From Hsuehochloa calcarea (Eukaryota > Streptophyta > Magnoliopsida > Poales > Poaceae): 64,000 bases of DNA. The translations under genes and the position numbers were made by a program. The stretch is from the NCBI GenBank assembly GCA_036346395.1, contig CM070604.1, positions 7,611,904 through 7,675,903 of the forward strand. The letters are read 5' to 3'. Each line of letters opens with the position of its first letter. The stretch's first letter is position 1. Below the pieces are notes generated by a model, which was not told the origin of the DNA, searched no databases, and worked only from the letters and a program-made list of their open reading frames with translations. This document shows, in pieces, positions 22,996 to 36,700 of this stretch.

Positions 22996-24977
22996 TTTTT
23001 TTAAGAACACGCAAAAGCCTTATGCGTTATTCCATTAAGAAGAAGAAACGGAGTTATAAGGATTATAACTCCGACGGGCCAGACAGAAGCTCTAGGAGGG
23101 GAAAAAACCAAACGATGCAAACCAGAAATAGAACAAGAACAAACACAAAACAAAACAAAATAAAGAAATGATAAGTACGATCTAAGGGGAACTACTCCCG
23201 ATGGACGACGCCTCTCGACCGCTAACCATCACCATGCGCCAATGGCGGTACTCATTGTGAATCTGCTGAAGTAAAAGGTGTAAGGAACTTGTCTTGTTAT
23301 TGAATACCTGTTGTTCTGCTCCTTCCAAAGCATCCAAGAAATTAGAATGACGTAGGAGTTAAAAACCTTTCTTGCTTGTGGAGATAGGACACCCCGAGCG
23401 GATAGCCAGAACTGCTGGAAAGAAAGCTACCCAACCGAAACAACTCCCGTCAAACCTATGCACGCGAGGAAGTGCGCCCAGACCTGAGAGGTTATGGCAC
23501 AGCCGACGAGGAGGTGGTCGATGGTCCCTTGGGAGTGACCGCAGAAAACACAGACTCCTTGGTTTGGGAGTTCATGGCGTTGAAGGCGATTCGCCGTCCA
23601 ACAACGGTGATGGACTACTAATCACATGAAAAGTTTGCACTTCAGAGGAACCCTCGCACGCCAGATAGCCTCTGCACTTGGGAAACCGCTCGAACCCAAG
23701 AAGAATACCTTGTAGGCCGACTTGGAGGAATAAAATCCTGAGGCTTCCCAACGCCAAGTGATCCTATCTTACTAGCTCTCATAGAGGTTAATGGACTGCA
23801 AAGCACCCCCAAGCCGCAAGATCTCGCCAACGCAGTGGGTGGGCTCCCTGATGTCCGAGATCCAGTTGTTGTTGTGAAGAGCTTGAGCGACCGATCTAGT
23901 TCTCTGCAGGCGTGCTGGGATCGCCTTTACCAAGTGCGGGCAGATGGTGGGTATGCTACGACCATTGAGCCAGTGATCCGACCAGAACAATGTGTTAATG
24001 CCGTTACCAAGTTGCATGGTGAGCGATGCATTAAACATGTCTTCCTCGACGCGTCCATCTCATGCCAGTAGGCCCTTCCAAGGTCGTATCGGCCATGTCC
24101 TTTGCAGCCAAAGCCAGCGCAGACGGAGGGCCTTGCCTAGAATATGCAGATTGTGTAGACCCAGTCCTCCGTATTGGAGGGGTCGACAGACGAATGACCA
24201 GACGACTAGACAGTGACCTCCTGTCACGTTTTCTGTGCCTTTTCAAAGGAAATCTCTTCTCCTTTGGTCAATTTCTTTGATGACCGTGAGGGGTGGGTCA
24301 AGATCCAGGAAGCTATAAACTGGGATGGATGTCAGCACCGACCTAACCAGCACTAACCACCCTCCTTGGGACAGCATGCCTGCTTGCCAAGCCTATAAAC
24401 GGTTCTCCACCTTGTCGATTAAAGGTTGAAAATCTGCTCTTGATGGTCTTCTGAAGGACAGTGGCAGCCCAAGATATTTGCATGGGAAATCTGAAACTGC
24501 ACATGTCAATTCATTGGCAATGAGCTACACTTCTTCGGTGCTGCACCGAATTGGCAAGATGGAACTCTTGGCGAGGTTAGTTTGCAAGCCCGACGCCTCA
24601 CCGAATAGTAGTAGGATCTTCTTGATGACGTGCAGATCAGAGGCGACCGGGGTAAGGAAGACCACCACGTCATCGGCGTAGAGGGACAGCCGGTGTGGTA
24701 TGCCTCGCGGGCCACTGGATGAAGCAAGGAAGCAGATTCAACCACCATGAGGAGGTTGTTTAGGACATCCATGTCGATGATGAACAACATGGACGACAGT
24801 GGATCGCCTGGCGTAGCCCCCGACCATGCGAGATTGGTCGCCCTGGGATGCCGTTAATGACAACCCTAGTGGAAGCAGATTTGAACATGATGCTTAGCCA
24901 CTCACGCCACTTTGGCCCGAACCCCTTGCGTGTAAGCACTTCCAACAGGAAAGGCCAAGACACGGAGTCAAAATTAT
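22996..24977 (-). mobile_element. L1-type LINE, 3' half (RT end, zinc-binding tail, poly(A) side)
   Basis: Read on the minus strand from 24977 leftward: SVSWPFLLEVL...WREWLSIMFKSA, the NG...RGLRQ block before the catalytic site, then LFIIDMDVLNNLL, then (after frameshifts) SWPF- to GNGINTLFWSDHWLNG and a degraded zinc-binding tail. The 3' end shows a CTTAATGGAATAACGCATAAGG motif and terminates in an A run (T run on the plus strand at 22996-23003), as L1 elements do. Many frameshifts and stops; dead. It is the same LINE family as the copy at 4705-10230. Its 5' continuation lies at 37761-39363, beyond a nested insertion. Confidence 0.85.
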
Positions 24978-24982
24978 GTGTA
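24978..24982. repeat. Target-site duplication GTGTA, left copy
   Basis: GTGTA directly left of the TGTGACGC end at 24983. An identical GTGTA lies at 37756-37760, directly right of the closing TCACA. This pair fixes both ends of the nested insertion to the base. Confidence 0.9.
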
Positions 24983-26040
24983 TGTGACGCCCCGTGTCAT
25001 TACCCCTAGGGTAATCACACTTAGGCACACGGATTACTATTCGTCTGCCCGGTAGAACACCGCTCCGACGAATAGCAAGCTATTTTATCAGAGTTGTGCA
25101 GCAGAACAATAAGATAGAAACTGTACATCTTTATTACAGTAGTAGCCACATAAGGCTAGGGTTCTTAATAAAGCTATTACACAACGCAAAAGGGAGCTTC
25201 TCTGCCTCTGGAGTCTGCTCTGGACTACCGCCCTCCTACTCGTCCCACGAGTCAAAGATGGCTTCCATCTCGCTCAGGTCCTCGCCGCCGGTGCCTTCTC
25301 CTCCTCCTGCTGCATCGGTACCTGCAAGTCCTTCGCCCCACTCGGGATGGCTCCCGGCCGGACTAGGATCTAACAAAGGAGAATACTAACAAGGTTGAGT
25401 ACAGAAGTACTCAGCAAGCATTAATAGCAAAAGGGGTGCACTGCATGACTGATCTCTGGTTATTATCACAAATTCTAAAATCATCTCATTCTGAAAATAA
25501 ATCATAAAAACATTAGGTTGCAATTTTAATTCTGAAAATACTACTAGTCACTCGGAAAGAAGAGAGACCCCCAGTGGTTCCCGTAGACTCCAATCCAGGA
25601 GACTGGCATGAATTCATGATTTGTATAGCACTGCGCAAGCTTGTACCACTTTACCCATAGCTATTCTGAGCTCTCTGTGAACTGGGTCCATCGCATTTCC
25701 TTTGATGCGACTTCGAGTTCAGAATACAGAACGTTTTCCAGGTTACGTGATTAAGTATCCACCCATTGTTTTCCGTCGGTGTCCTGGGCGCACCCAGTCC
25801 TTCCACCGAGTTCCAACAATGTTGGTTGAGGCGGCTCTCATCCGTGCTCAACACTCCACCTTAGGACGGCTATCCTCCGTGACCAACATTCCCGTTGTGG
25901 AGAACGTAATTACGTAAACAGGTAACATTTTCTGCCCGCCAAACGGAAATGGTTGGCACTGAATTTACGGCATCTGACCGAGTAAGAGTTTTGTTAGTCC
26001 TTATATTATAACCGTAGGTAAAAGGGGTCCCACCTCTTAC

Positions 26041-26064
26041 CATCATCATCATCATCATCATCAT
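26041..26064 (+). repeat. (CAT)8 microsatellite
   Basis: Eight uninterrupted CAT units inside the long LTR. The homologous place in the related LTR near 49270-49300 has GAGAAAAAAGAAGAGG-type sequence instead, so the array expanded locally. Confidence 0.9.
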
Positions 26065-28071
26065 TTTCCCTGCCAGGGCCCCCTTTTACCCACATAGTAA
26101 TTCTCATTCTCATCTCATCTCAGCTTTCTTATCTTTCTCATCATCTCAATCTAATTTGATTTTGAGAAATAGTTTTGATGCAATACATATATGATAGAGC
26201 AATATACGGTTTACATTTAACATAACTATATTTATGCTCAAAAGGATAGCTTGCCTTTAGAGTTGTTGGAAAGGTCGGCGATGACGAATCTCTTATCAGC
26301 TTCTCCTGTCGGCACTGGTTTGCCCTCTGTAGCAAAGCGGTAGCACGAATAATATATAAATAAATACTTAGTTGAGTTTTGGTGATAGTAGACGAATAAA
26401 ATGCTAATACGACTCCTATGTTAGCCAAATTTTAATTTAATAAAACTTTTCGGAACCAAACCTGGTTAGCACTCTCCCGCTAAAAATCGATCTACTGCTA
26501 ACTCGCTTAACAGCCGCGACGGCCTAGCTCACGCCCTAACACTCGACAACACTACCACTAGGCTAAACCGGTTTCTATACTCAAAAACTAAACAACTAGC
26601 TTCTAATCCTAATTTCTAATCACCTACTCACCTAATTACTAAACCCTATAATCACTTAACCACCAACCTAACTAACCTACCGGCTAAACTCTTCTAACCC
26701 TAAACTAACCCCTTTCTTAATCACTCCCTAACCTAACCTAACCTATTCGGCTAATCCCCCTAATTCCTAACCCTAACCCTAAATCTAACCCCTAATCTCC
26801 CCCTTCTCTCTCACTCTCTCTCCCTCTTCTCTCTTCTCGGCGCCGACGCCATCACCCTCACCCTTATCCTCTCACTCTCACGCGCCTCTCCCTCACCGCC
26901 GACTCTCCCCTCTCTCTCGCCTTCACGCCTCCCCCGCTCTCTCTCTCTCTCTCGGGATCCTCCGCCACCATCGCCTCCACCCGGCCCGCTCCGCCTCCGG
27001 GCGGCGCTCCCTGCGCCTCCTCGGATCGCCATCTCCTCTCTCGCCTCGGCTCGCCTTCGCCAGCGGCGGCCGAAGGCTGCGCCGCTGCGCTACCTCCTCC
27101 GCCTCTGCCGGTCGCTCCCTCCTCCAGCCCGGCTCGGCTACCCTTACTCCACCTCTCGGTGCTCTGGTCGCTCGGCCCGACCCGCCCTCTGCGGCTCGAC
27201 CTCGCTCTCTCTCTACCTCGCCTCCTCCGGTCGGCTCGGCGCCGACGCTGCTTCGTCTCTGCTTCTCTGGCCGCCCGGCCGGCTCGGCTCGGCCTCCCGG
27301 CCGCCCATGGCTCCAGTGTCCGCCCGGTCTCGGTCTCATCGGTAAACCACAGGTAACCCAACTCCCTCCTAACCCTACTGCTCTAAGATGGAAATGATTG
27401 CAATCTATGTTGATGCTATTGAGATTTGGTGATGTGAATGGATGATGATCAAAGCAAATTGATTTGTGCTGGGGTTACCTTTTGATGGATCTAGGTTGGG
27501 GAGAGGGGATGGCAGTGCTGGCTTGGGCTGGTGCTCTCCCTTCTCTGCTCCTGGCTCCTGGTTGCGGGCTTTGGCTGGGGCTCAGTCTTCTTCTTTGCTG
27601 GTGGCTCCTCCGCCTTCGCCTGCTGCTGCTGCTCTTCTTCTTCTTGGGCTCATTGAACCTCCTTCGGTTCTTGCCTCTGCTGGTTGTGGAATGGAATGGA
27701 TGGCTTGGCTTTGCTTGTTTGCCGGCTTTGTGATGCTTTGCTTGCTTTGTGGATCTGGGAAGGAGAACTGGCTTCAGGAGGGGGAGTGTATATAGTCTTG
27801 CTTTCTTTGGTTTCTTTGTCGTGTGTTATCTTCTTTGGGAGATGAATGCTGGGGTGGGTATTCTTTGGTGGTCAGATCTTGGGAGATGCATTCTTTGTCT
27901 TCTTGTGTTTCTTTGGCCGGATGTATCTGGGCCGATGGTCGCACCGGTGCTTTCTTTGGGAAGGCATTTGCCGGGAATGCATTTTCTTTGCCAAGGAGAT
28001 GCATTTGTCTTTGGCTTGGGGGCATTCTTTGCCGTGGGAAGGGAATGCACCTCGTCTTCTTTGGTATCCTC

Positions 28072-28125
28072 GGCTTGATATTTTGGTGGCTTGTCGGGCT
28101 TGCTCGCGAGAGGGCTCGGAAAATG
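28072..28125 (+). repeat. Left copy of the ~55-bp duplication flanking the CACTA remnant
   Basis: The GGCTTGATATTTTGGTGG...GAGAGGGCTCGGAAAATG block recurs at 36733-36791 with a few small indels. The left copy abuts the CACTA terminus at 28126. The right copy abuts the truncated transposase end. A CACTA insertion should make only a 3-bp duplication. Confidence 0.8.
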
Positions 28126-28134
28126 CACTACTAC

Positions 28135-28540
28135 GAACACGATCACGCATGGTTCGGCTTCATCACGCGGTTTCGCTTCTAACCGCCTATAGGGCGATAC
28201 GCTCGCGGTTAAAAGTATTACCACGATTAAAACCGTGGTAGTGGTTATCACGACGGTTTTTAACGAAACCGTCTCGTGATCATCACTTATCACGCACGGT
28301 TTCCACGTTAAAACCGCTCAGATAAGTGTTATCACGCACGGTTTACTTTAAAAACGCTGTGATAAGTTGTTATCACGCAGGCGGTTTTAAAGTAAACCGT
28401 CGTGATATGTCTAGTATCACGCGGTTTACTTTAAAATCGTCAGGAAGGCTATTACCACGACGGTTTTATGTTGAAACCGCTCGTGGTAATAGCCTTCACT
28501 GATTTCGTTTCAACATAAAACCGCTCGTGGTACTTGAGCG
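28135..28540 (+). repeat. CACTA subterminal repeat array
   Basis: A run of inverted short motifs such as TATCACGCACGGTTT, TATCACGACGG, AAAGTAAACCG and AAACCGCTCGTGGTA in both orientations. They can pair into imperfect hairpins (for example GGTTTTAAAGTAAACC around 28383). Such arrays are the transposase-binding regions of CACTA elements. Confidence 0.75.
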
Positions 28541-29409
28541 ACCTAGCTACATTGTTTGTTGTTTTTGGCCACCTCGAATTGCTAGCCATGCCCTCGAAAA
28601 CAAGCATGTACAAAAAGCAGATACATCGCGAGAGAATCAATTGTTGACAACTCAAATTGACCATTACTCAAAATAAATTAATAAAGATCGAATTTGTTGA
28701 AGTATTTTTCTATAGTTGTACAATTGGATTACAATTAAATCAATTGTTTGCGTGAATCTCGGGTCGCGATGGAGTGAAACTCTCCTTTGTTAACTATTTA
28801 CATCATGATAAAGGTGCATAGTCGCCTCGAACTTCCACGAGCTCTTGCGCAACGAGTCCATATAAATCTATTATCAAACCCCGCTAGGTCAAGAAAAATG
28901 GTAAGGATATATATTTGAATTTACAATTACAAAAAATTATTTCGAGATTGACAAACCTCCGTATTCTTCATCTTAGCACTAATGATTTCTTTGCATATGA
29001 TGGCAACGAGAATGCACATAGCTCATCATTTTTTTGTTGTGACCTTTGCAAAATAGAATTACATATGTACGTATAGTCATTGAAGACAAATTTTTATGAA
29101 GTATGATATATATAGGATTATTGTGTTGTAGCGCGTCTGGAAATTTAAATCTCATGTGTGTTAGTTGGTATTGGATCCACTCAGATCTTCCTTGTTGGCT
29201 AACATAGGAGATGAACGAACTACATAATTGAAAAAGTTATCCTCGGGCATTTCAAACGAAGGAAGACTACAATAGAGTTATGTATGGAGGAAATGATCAT
29301 ACTTGTCGAGTATTCTTTGCGAACTTTGAAGTCGTGATCGTTTACGACTAGGAATCAAGATATATCACGTTGTTCCTCTTGGGTATAATGACTAAAAGGA
29401 TCGATGGTA

Positions 29410-31620
29410 CCTACTCATGTATGTCGCTATAACTATTAAACCTAAGTACAAATGAAATTTGAATAGCAAATAGTGAAGCACTTACCCACGGTTGTAGGGC
29501 ACCGAAGATGTAGTCCTTGCGATTACGAAGAAGCAATGACGTCGTTATATAGTTCTCGACGAAGGTCGCGTCTCGCTTGGATGGTTTGCATAGATACCAC
29601 GTGTGGGTCGAGGAAACCCAGGTTCTCCCTTCGGGCATTTTTCATCATGTATCTATACATAAGCAATGAGTTGCGATATTTATCGGTATTACATGAATGT
29701 AGAACTTGATTGTACACACTTACGATTGTCCAACATCGTAGAAGCGAGCGTCGAGGGCTTGAGATTGAATAGGTTGAATAAGTCGTTGAACCCCACCACG
29801 GTTGCCCTACCGCTGAAGAAATGCTCATCCTTGTATGCGACGGTGATTCCATGTCGCACCCTTCTTTGCGGTATTCCGCAGTACCGTGCATGCAAAGCCC
29901 GACAAGCAAATCCAGCGTGGGCTAATTGTGCGTTAGAGCACAACGGTTTTTCGATGGAGTACTTCCGTGCTTACGGGACTTGGGAGGTGTCTTAATGTTC
30001 GCCGATTTGGCCTTAACGATTGGCGGCGTCTTCTGCGAGACGACTCGGAACCGATCTGATAGCACGCTTTTGTTGTTCCTTCTGGCGTCTTCTCCACGGA
30101 ACCGGCGAGGTGGCCTTCGAGGCGAAATATGAGGTGGAGTCATGGAGGGTTCCGTTGGAGAGGAATGGTCCTGTCGAGATTGCGGCCTCGCTGGGTCGGG
30201 ACGATGTCCGCCTTGGGCCATCGGATAAAATCGCGTACGGCATCCCTAGTGTTGTGATCTCTTCGTTGGGCGAATGTCCAGCCGGACGGCCATGAAATGT
30301 TGATGTACCATGTCCACCTCCACCCTTGCGTAACCATGACCGACACCGTCTTTGCATGCTTGATGGATGCACCATCCCACTGTAGGAATGGACCCAACTA
30401 ACCTCGCAGCTTGCCCGCTCGGCTCCTACAAAACGATACGCAATTAGCTAAGGCGCCCTATAGGTCTATCTTTGGTGCATTCCATAGATGTACATTACCT
30501 TGATGCGGTCTATCGGTAATTGGTCGTCGTCATGTTCAAAATTATGCGTGGACACGACACTACTCCGATGTCGAGGACTTGTTCCAATAACAGGGCGCGG
30601 CTCGTTGCGAGTACTTGATTCAATTGATCCCGCAAACTTGCTATCCCCTGAAATTCCCTTATAGCGGTTCCAAGCGATTGTCGTACTCGGCCTTGGATCT
30701 CTTCCTACTTCTATACATGAAGTAGTCGTCATGAATCCATGTACCCGTTAACCCCTTGCCTCGCGTGCGACCGGGTGTTCCTTGTTTCCTAGGGCCGTAG
30801 ATAGTATATCCTTCTCCCGTGTTCTTGGAAGGAGCCTTCGAAGTTTGGGCAATCAATTCACGCCGCAAGAGGTCATCATGTTATTATAGTCACTATGAAG
30901 TTATGGACTTATAAACAAGTAGGTAGTTCGACATATTTACCACACGCTGGGACACTTCACGGTCCGTCGGGTTTGGGAAAGTGACGCGCCATCGACGAGA
31001 CTTTTGCCCTCGCTTAACTGTGCACGGAACGCGGTGTGTGATATCAGAAATAGATTCTCCTCCTCCGCCTCCCATTGCGCGGATTTAGCCGCTGCACTGG
31101 GCCGTGCCGAGTCCGTGGGGTGAGTGTTTCGTGCTGGATTGCTTTGTGCGCCGCACTTTGCTCCTTAAATTCATCCGCCGCCTTCATAGCCACAAAGGCG
31201 TTCCATGTTTCCAGCCAAGAATGGAAACTTCGTGAAGGGCGCCTCACTCTTGTTCACGTCTCGCGTGACAAGAACGCTCTTGAAGGTCCTCCACGCGCGA
31301 CACATGGAGAGCAAGGCATGTCGCTCGACGCGTTTCATGTCTGCTTCTCGATAGTGAACTCGCTGAAAGGTCTTCCCGGCCGCGTCGATCTTTTGTCGAG
31401 ACTTCCACTTTGGTGTGGTGATAGGACCTTTTCCTTGCAAGTATCCGCAGATGGTCCGGAATCTCGCCCGATGCCGGGGACTCATAGGGACCCCAACGCC
31501 ACCGACCTCCGTGATGGTCGATCGGCCACAGCAATTTCGATATTCCTCTACCATCTCTCTTATGTATCTGCGGCCGGTGTGTGGCGAAGACGGCGCCTCG
31601 CCATGTCCGTCGCTTCATGA
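29410..31620 (-). pseudogene. CACTA second protein relic (Transposase_24-type and C48-associated segments)
   Basis: On the minus strand, 31171-31554 contains SPRHRARFRTICGYLQG, TPKWKS and FKSVLVTRDV. The segment 31044-31247 contains ETWNAFVAMKAADEFKE and AAHKAIQ. These are the signature of the Ptta/En/Spm Transposase_24 family. Downstream (29523-29943) are KDEHFFSGRATVVGFNDLF and a YRYMMKNARRENLGFLDPH segment. This resembles the stretch that precedes an Ulp1-like (C48) peptidase in grass CACTA proteins, but the peptidase core was not found. Frameshifts and stops throughout. Coordinates are approximate. Confidence 0.65.
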
Positions 31621-33359
31621 TTTACGCGAAGACGGTGCCTCGCCATCTCGCTTACTTCCTATCTATATAAGTTACGTACACAATTATTACATAGTATATA
31701 ATATATGGGAAATTGCACAAAATCAATGCGAGATGGTTTTGCACACAAAATACATATAATTTCTTAGCAAACTATGCACTAAGGATATCTTGAACCCTTG
31801 CAAATAGAATCAACACCTAGCTCCCAAAATAGGAATTTATCACAAGATGTGGCTTTCCATTCCTATCATCATAAATAATACAAAATGTCAACACAGACAA
31901 CCACAAAAAGCGAAACAAACTAAGCACAACCACCAATTTTGTCATTCTCATGGCAGACATTTAACAATAATACGACATAAATGCTATTAAATTTCAAGCT
32001 GGATTATTCTACACTAAAATACCAACAGATGAAAAGGTCATCCAACTCTATCCCGATTCCTGATTACATATGGCATCAGTCCACCGTGTCCACAATCAAA
32101 AAGCTTGCGGACAATCCTATTTCTTGGTACTCCTATTTCCGGTTCAAGTCTTACAAGTATATAATACATCTCAACATTTTCACCTAAGCTTATGAGCATA
32201 TCCTGCTGTAAACCTTTTAAGTTAATCCCGTGCCTGGTTTATGATAAGTAGAGGCATGTATGTCAACTACAATATCTTTTACATGCACTAGTCTCAAAAT
32301 ACGTGTTGCTGCGTAGCATGTGCATATGCATCTTCCTATCTTACTTGATATATTTTCCGTAGCCGGGAAAATGATTTTAGACTATGGCGGTAAATCATAA
32401 ATGCCTATATTATATTTAATATATGGGATTGTACACGTTAGTATCTTAGTGCTGCTAATTAGAAAGTTTCAAGTAAAGTGTGCTCACTCATGTCATGGCT
32501 CTAAAAATCGGTTACTAGAGTTATTATATTCAAATAGTAAAAGCGCATATTAAACTCCAATTGCATCGCCAAATTAAGCATAACACTAATTTTTGTAATA
32601 AGAATATTTAAATAGATTATTTTAAAAAACTTCTGCATCTTGGACACCCCTAAAATTGGATCTTGGAGATCATACAGGACTCAAAAAAATCATTATTTTG
32701 GACTAAGTGTTGGAGGCAATGTACACTACTCCAAATTGAAAGGATAACTAAGTATGCTCATGACTGGTTTCAAAAAAAAAAAGAACCTCTGCTCATGACC
32801 ATTGCCTTTGTCTAGAAATTGCATTGTCACTTTTATATAACCAAATTGAAGAACCCATCAAGGATAAATTAATGGAGCAGCTTGTGTTTTGTACGCCAAA
32901 TGACCAGAGAGAGGGCAGTCAATTTCTTTCCTCGTTTTTTTTTCTCGTAACACCTTGTCTTTCCGTTAGTTTCTCCAAATTTTCTCATATGTAGTAGTGA
33001 TATATACATGTCCATTGGTTAGCACTACAATTTATATGATGGGAACAGCCTGAGACATTGTTGGTCCATATCAACATAAATCCAACATTGTTGGGCTTAA
33101 CTATAAAAATATCGAGCTTACCCGAGCAGGTGGCGGTGGCGAGGTGGCCGGGCTCGGGAGGCGCGCCGGTCGAGGAGGAGGGCGCGGGTCGGGGAGGAGG
33201 GGCGCGGGGTCGGGGAGGCGTTCGAGACGAGGCGGCGGGCTCGGGAGGCGCTGGGTCGGGAGGAGGCGCGCCGGTCGGGGAGGAGGGGCGCGGGTCGGGG
33301 GCGGGCGAGAGGGCGTTCGAGACGATAGGGTTAGATCAAAACCCTATCGCCTCGAACCA

Positions 33360-33600
33360 TATATAATCGACAAGCATCACAGACGGTTCTAGAGGAACCG
33401 CTCGTGATGCGAAACATCACAGACGGTTTCCAAGAACCGTGCGTGATGCGTCGCATCACAGACGGTTCTTGGGAACCGCCTGCGTGATGTTTGCATCACA
33501 GACGGTTCCCTCTAGAACCGCCCGTGATGTTTACGCATCACTGCATCGTTTAGAGGAACCGCCTCGTGATGTGGAAACATCACACACGCATGTCAATTTT
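33360..33600 (+). repeat. Internal array of ATCACAGACGGTT / AACCG-TGATG motifs
   Basis: Five units of the form CATCACAGACGGTTC...GAACCG(C)..CGTGATG, at about 33375, 33415, 33455, 33493 and 33537. Each half-unit is the inverse of the next, so each pair folds back on itself. It is preceded by a GC-rich stretch (33120-33330). It resembles a CACTA subterminal region but sits inside the CACTA remnant, about 5 kb from the terminus. A second, nested DNA transposon is a possible source; its own ends were not found. Confidence 0.65.
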
Positions 33601-34929
33601 CCTAAGATCATTATACAAATCATCAAATTAAGATTCTGATGGTTCCAAGTTGGAGCTACCAAAGTTATGCTGAATGTTATACATGGAAGGTCAGCGAGGT
33701 GAAGTTTAGACTTACACAGAAATCCCGACATTCCACAATATTGCCAACATAATTTCTACCAATCGTCACTTTCGTGATGTACCGCAAACATAATAAGTAT
33801 GCATTTCGGTCTTCATAGATAGTGTTAATTTATTTGTTGATGCCGCACATCATGCAAGCTATTCTTGTTATGAATCATGCAAAGCATTGTAAAATGTCGT
33901 TCTTACCTCAATCGACATTTGTTCCATTATATGACTCGTATGGCATTTCAACTGCTGAAAACTCAAATGGATATGTCTTTCTTTCATAGATTTCGCCAGG
34001 AACATCTAATTCACGCACTACATAGACAAAAAGAGCACTTCAGGTGATGAAATAGACTTACATATAAACAATAGCTAATTTAAATGAAATAGTGCTAAGT
34101 TATATGTCATCATTTTTAGTTAAGGGTCACATGAATAAACCTTGGGCACTTCACTAATGCTTTAGTGAGCATATTATACATAAAACAGTAAATATTTGTA
34201 AGCGCGCTTTTGGATGAACTTCCAAGATGGTGTTTTTAGCATTAGTTAATTATAATGTAAAGCCCAAAAGTTTAGCAAGATTTAAAGCATGCTAGGCAAA
34301 AAAAAGGAAAAAGGAACAGACAACAAGAATTCCAAAAAGCTACACGAATATCTCAACGGAAAAGTTATTGGCATATCGTGCAATAGTATGTTCAAAATGA
34401 CTCCAAGAGAGAACCTACCCAATGAAGTGAAGTCGTAGAAGGGTCAGATCCTAAGGAAGATAGACCTATCTCGGTAACTCTCAGAGTGCAATTCCTCCTA
34501 AAATAGACTCCTTACCAATCTAGAATATTTGGACCTTGCCAAGAATAACCGTCTGTGATATCCCCACAACAAAGATGTATCAACTGTTGATAAGCGAGAT
34601 GATGACAAGTTTGAGTTCAAAAGTTCATATCTAATTCAACTCAACATTACCATGAATATCCACATTGACATCAATATTAAAGATCACAAGTCCATAACAC
34701 AACACATGACAATGGAATAAATAAATTAATTACAATGGAGTAATTAAATTCTTAATTAAAATACAACCCTTCATGATGATCGACGCGCATATAGCTAGCT
34801 TCCTCACCGGTTCTTCCTCGAGCCGATTATCTCCGAAGGTGGCAACTCGTCAAATTGATTGTATTCTTCCTCGCCCACTACATTCTCAACTCCGACAATC
34901 CTCCTTTTCCATGAAGAACTACGTGGCGC

Positions 34930-36700
34930 TTCTTATTTGCCGGTCGCATAGAAGACTTGAACAACTTGGTTGGGCAAGACGAATGGTTCGTCTTTGTATC
35001 CGACACGTTCGAGGTCCACGGTAGTGACGCCGTGCATTTGTCGACCTTCACCGTGGGAGATGGACCCAACGGCACCAAATAGGGGATCTTGAAAAGCACG
35101 TGCGATCTCCCATATCTCCTCTATTTGCCCATAGTACGAGCTCCTCACCCATCGAGATCGAATGCATCTATTGCTTGGATAAAATGTGTACCCATTTATG
35201 TCGTATCCTTGCCATGTGACAATTGTAAAATGTGGCCCTCTTGCCAACCATAGCAACAGATCATCACTTGATGACCTCCGAGTGATTCGCACCTTTAACC
35301 ATTCGGAACCGACGGTGTGCTCTCTCGTGATCCAAACCTCCGACCGGTGCGGATTACTTGGCGTACCATGTCTTTGTGCTCGTCGATGTATGGGGACACT
35401 TGGGTCATGTGTTGCAAGACCGTGAAATGGGCTTGAGCGTTCGGATCCACGAGCCATGTAGTCGACGCAGAACTCAATGACCTCTTCCGTTGCATAACCT
35501 TCGATGATGCCGAATGAGATGGACCATGATATCGAAAATGACGGAGGGAAATACATCTCAAGATGACACAGAGTCGTCACTACCTCGGCTGCAGAGCATC
35601 TAGTCCTTGGATGACCTTCCGAGCAATTGAGTTGAAGAAATAACACACCTCAAGATTGCCACTCGACCTTGTTCTACAAGATACTCCTAATTGCAACAGA
35701 AGCATTTGTGTCATCAAGACACGACAATCATGCGACTTCATACCAATTAATTTCAAATCTTGCATAGAAACAAGTTTCTTAATGTTAGCGGAGTAACCAG
35801 ACGGACTTTCACACCGTGCAAGCTCGCACGATTCATTTCTCGGCCTTGGACAGAGTGTAGGGAACTCGGTCCTTATGTTCATATCGACCAAGTCACGCCG
35901 TGCACTAATGTTCAAAGAAGAGACCAATCAAGCTATCACATACATTCTTCTCTCGCATAACGTCGATGCATGGCGAACTTCTAAGTACTCCCAATAAGGT
36001 AAGTCCCAAAAATTGACCGCTTCTTCCGTATGTTCTTCTCACGGATATCCTTAACCATATCATAGACCTCTTTCCCACTAAAAGCCCTTGAAGTCGAACC
36101 GCCTTCCTTATTTCCGTCGAATTGTTTCTTCATCTTGCGGTATGGGTGACTTACACACGATTTCTTGCCGTAGCATCTAAGCGGTCGAGACACAGCTTTG
36201 GCTCCTTTTGTATTGGCTTGACAGTTGGGGCGATCCCATACTGCACTCCCTTCGTTCCATTCCAAAGAATGGTGCTAGGTACACATCAATATCATTCCCA
36301 GGTTGCTTGGCCCTTGAATAAGTAGTGACATCAAAATGTACTTCCGCTTCATACAGAGCCAAGGAGGAAGGTTGTACATACATAGATTCACGGGCAGTGC
36401 TATGTCACGCTGCTCATGTTACCGAAAAGGTACTCAACCCTAACCTTATGTTCCTGGTTCTCGCACCGAACTCTTCAAGGGAAGTTTCTCCACCGCGTAA
36501 TCGTGGGTGTCTTAGCTTTCCATCTCTCTTACGCTCCTCACGAGTGCCAACACGAGAATCTTGCCTCCTTTGGGTTCGCAAATAAACGCTTCAAACGTGG
36601 GATTATAGGTAGATACCACAACATCTTAGCTCCTTGCGGATGCTTTGCACACGGACAATAATGCATGTCGATACTTTTACTGGTAGATGATACAATCGTT
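34930..36700 (-). pseudogene. TNP2-type CACTA transposase relic
   Basis: Pieces in order on the minus strand: YLPIIPRLKRLFANPKEA (about 36560-36620), QPGNDIDVYLAPF (about 36270-36310), GKKSCVSHPYRK (about 36140-36175), YSANIKKLVSMQDLKLIGMKSHDCRVLM (35715-35800; only fragments quoted), FFNSIARKVI (about 35605-35640), LEMYFPPSF (about 35530-35560), ATEEVIEFC (35460-35490), NGYTFY (about 35180-35200), YGQIEEIWE, and YKDEPFVLPNQV near 34965-35000. This is the order of the TNP2, DUF4218 and DUF4216 regions. The N-terminus is cut off at the right end of the element. Dead. Confidence 0.8.

Noticed and set aside
26640..26800. CCCTAA-like sequence suggesting an interstitial telomere repeat
   Set aside because: Only two exact CCCTAA units in a row, the rest is degenerate CTAACC-type text. 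It lies in an LTR, and the related LTR has comparable GGGTTAG-type sequence at the matching place near 48420.
28135..28540. Hairpins as microRNA genes
   Set aside because: The fold-backs are many, short and regularly repeated next to a CACTA terminus, which fits a subterminal array better than a single precursor.
33360..33600. Regularly spaced repeats as a CRISPR array
   Set aside because: Units alternate in orientation and spacers are part of inverted pairs; this is plant nuclear DNA.
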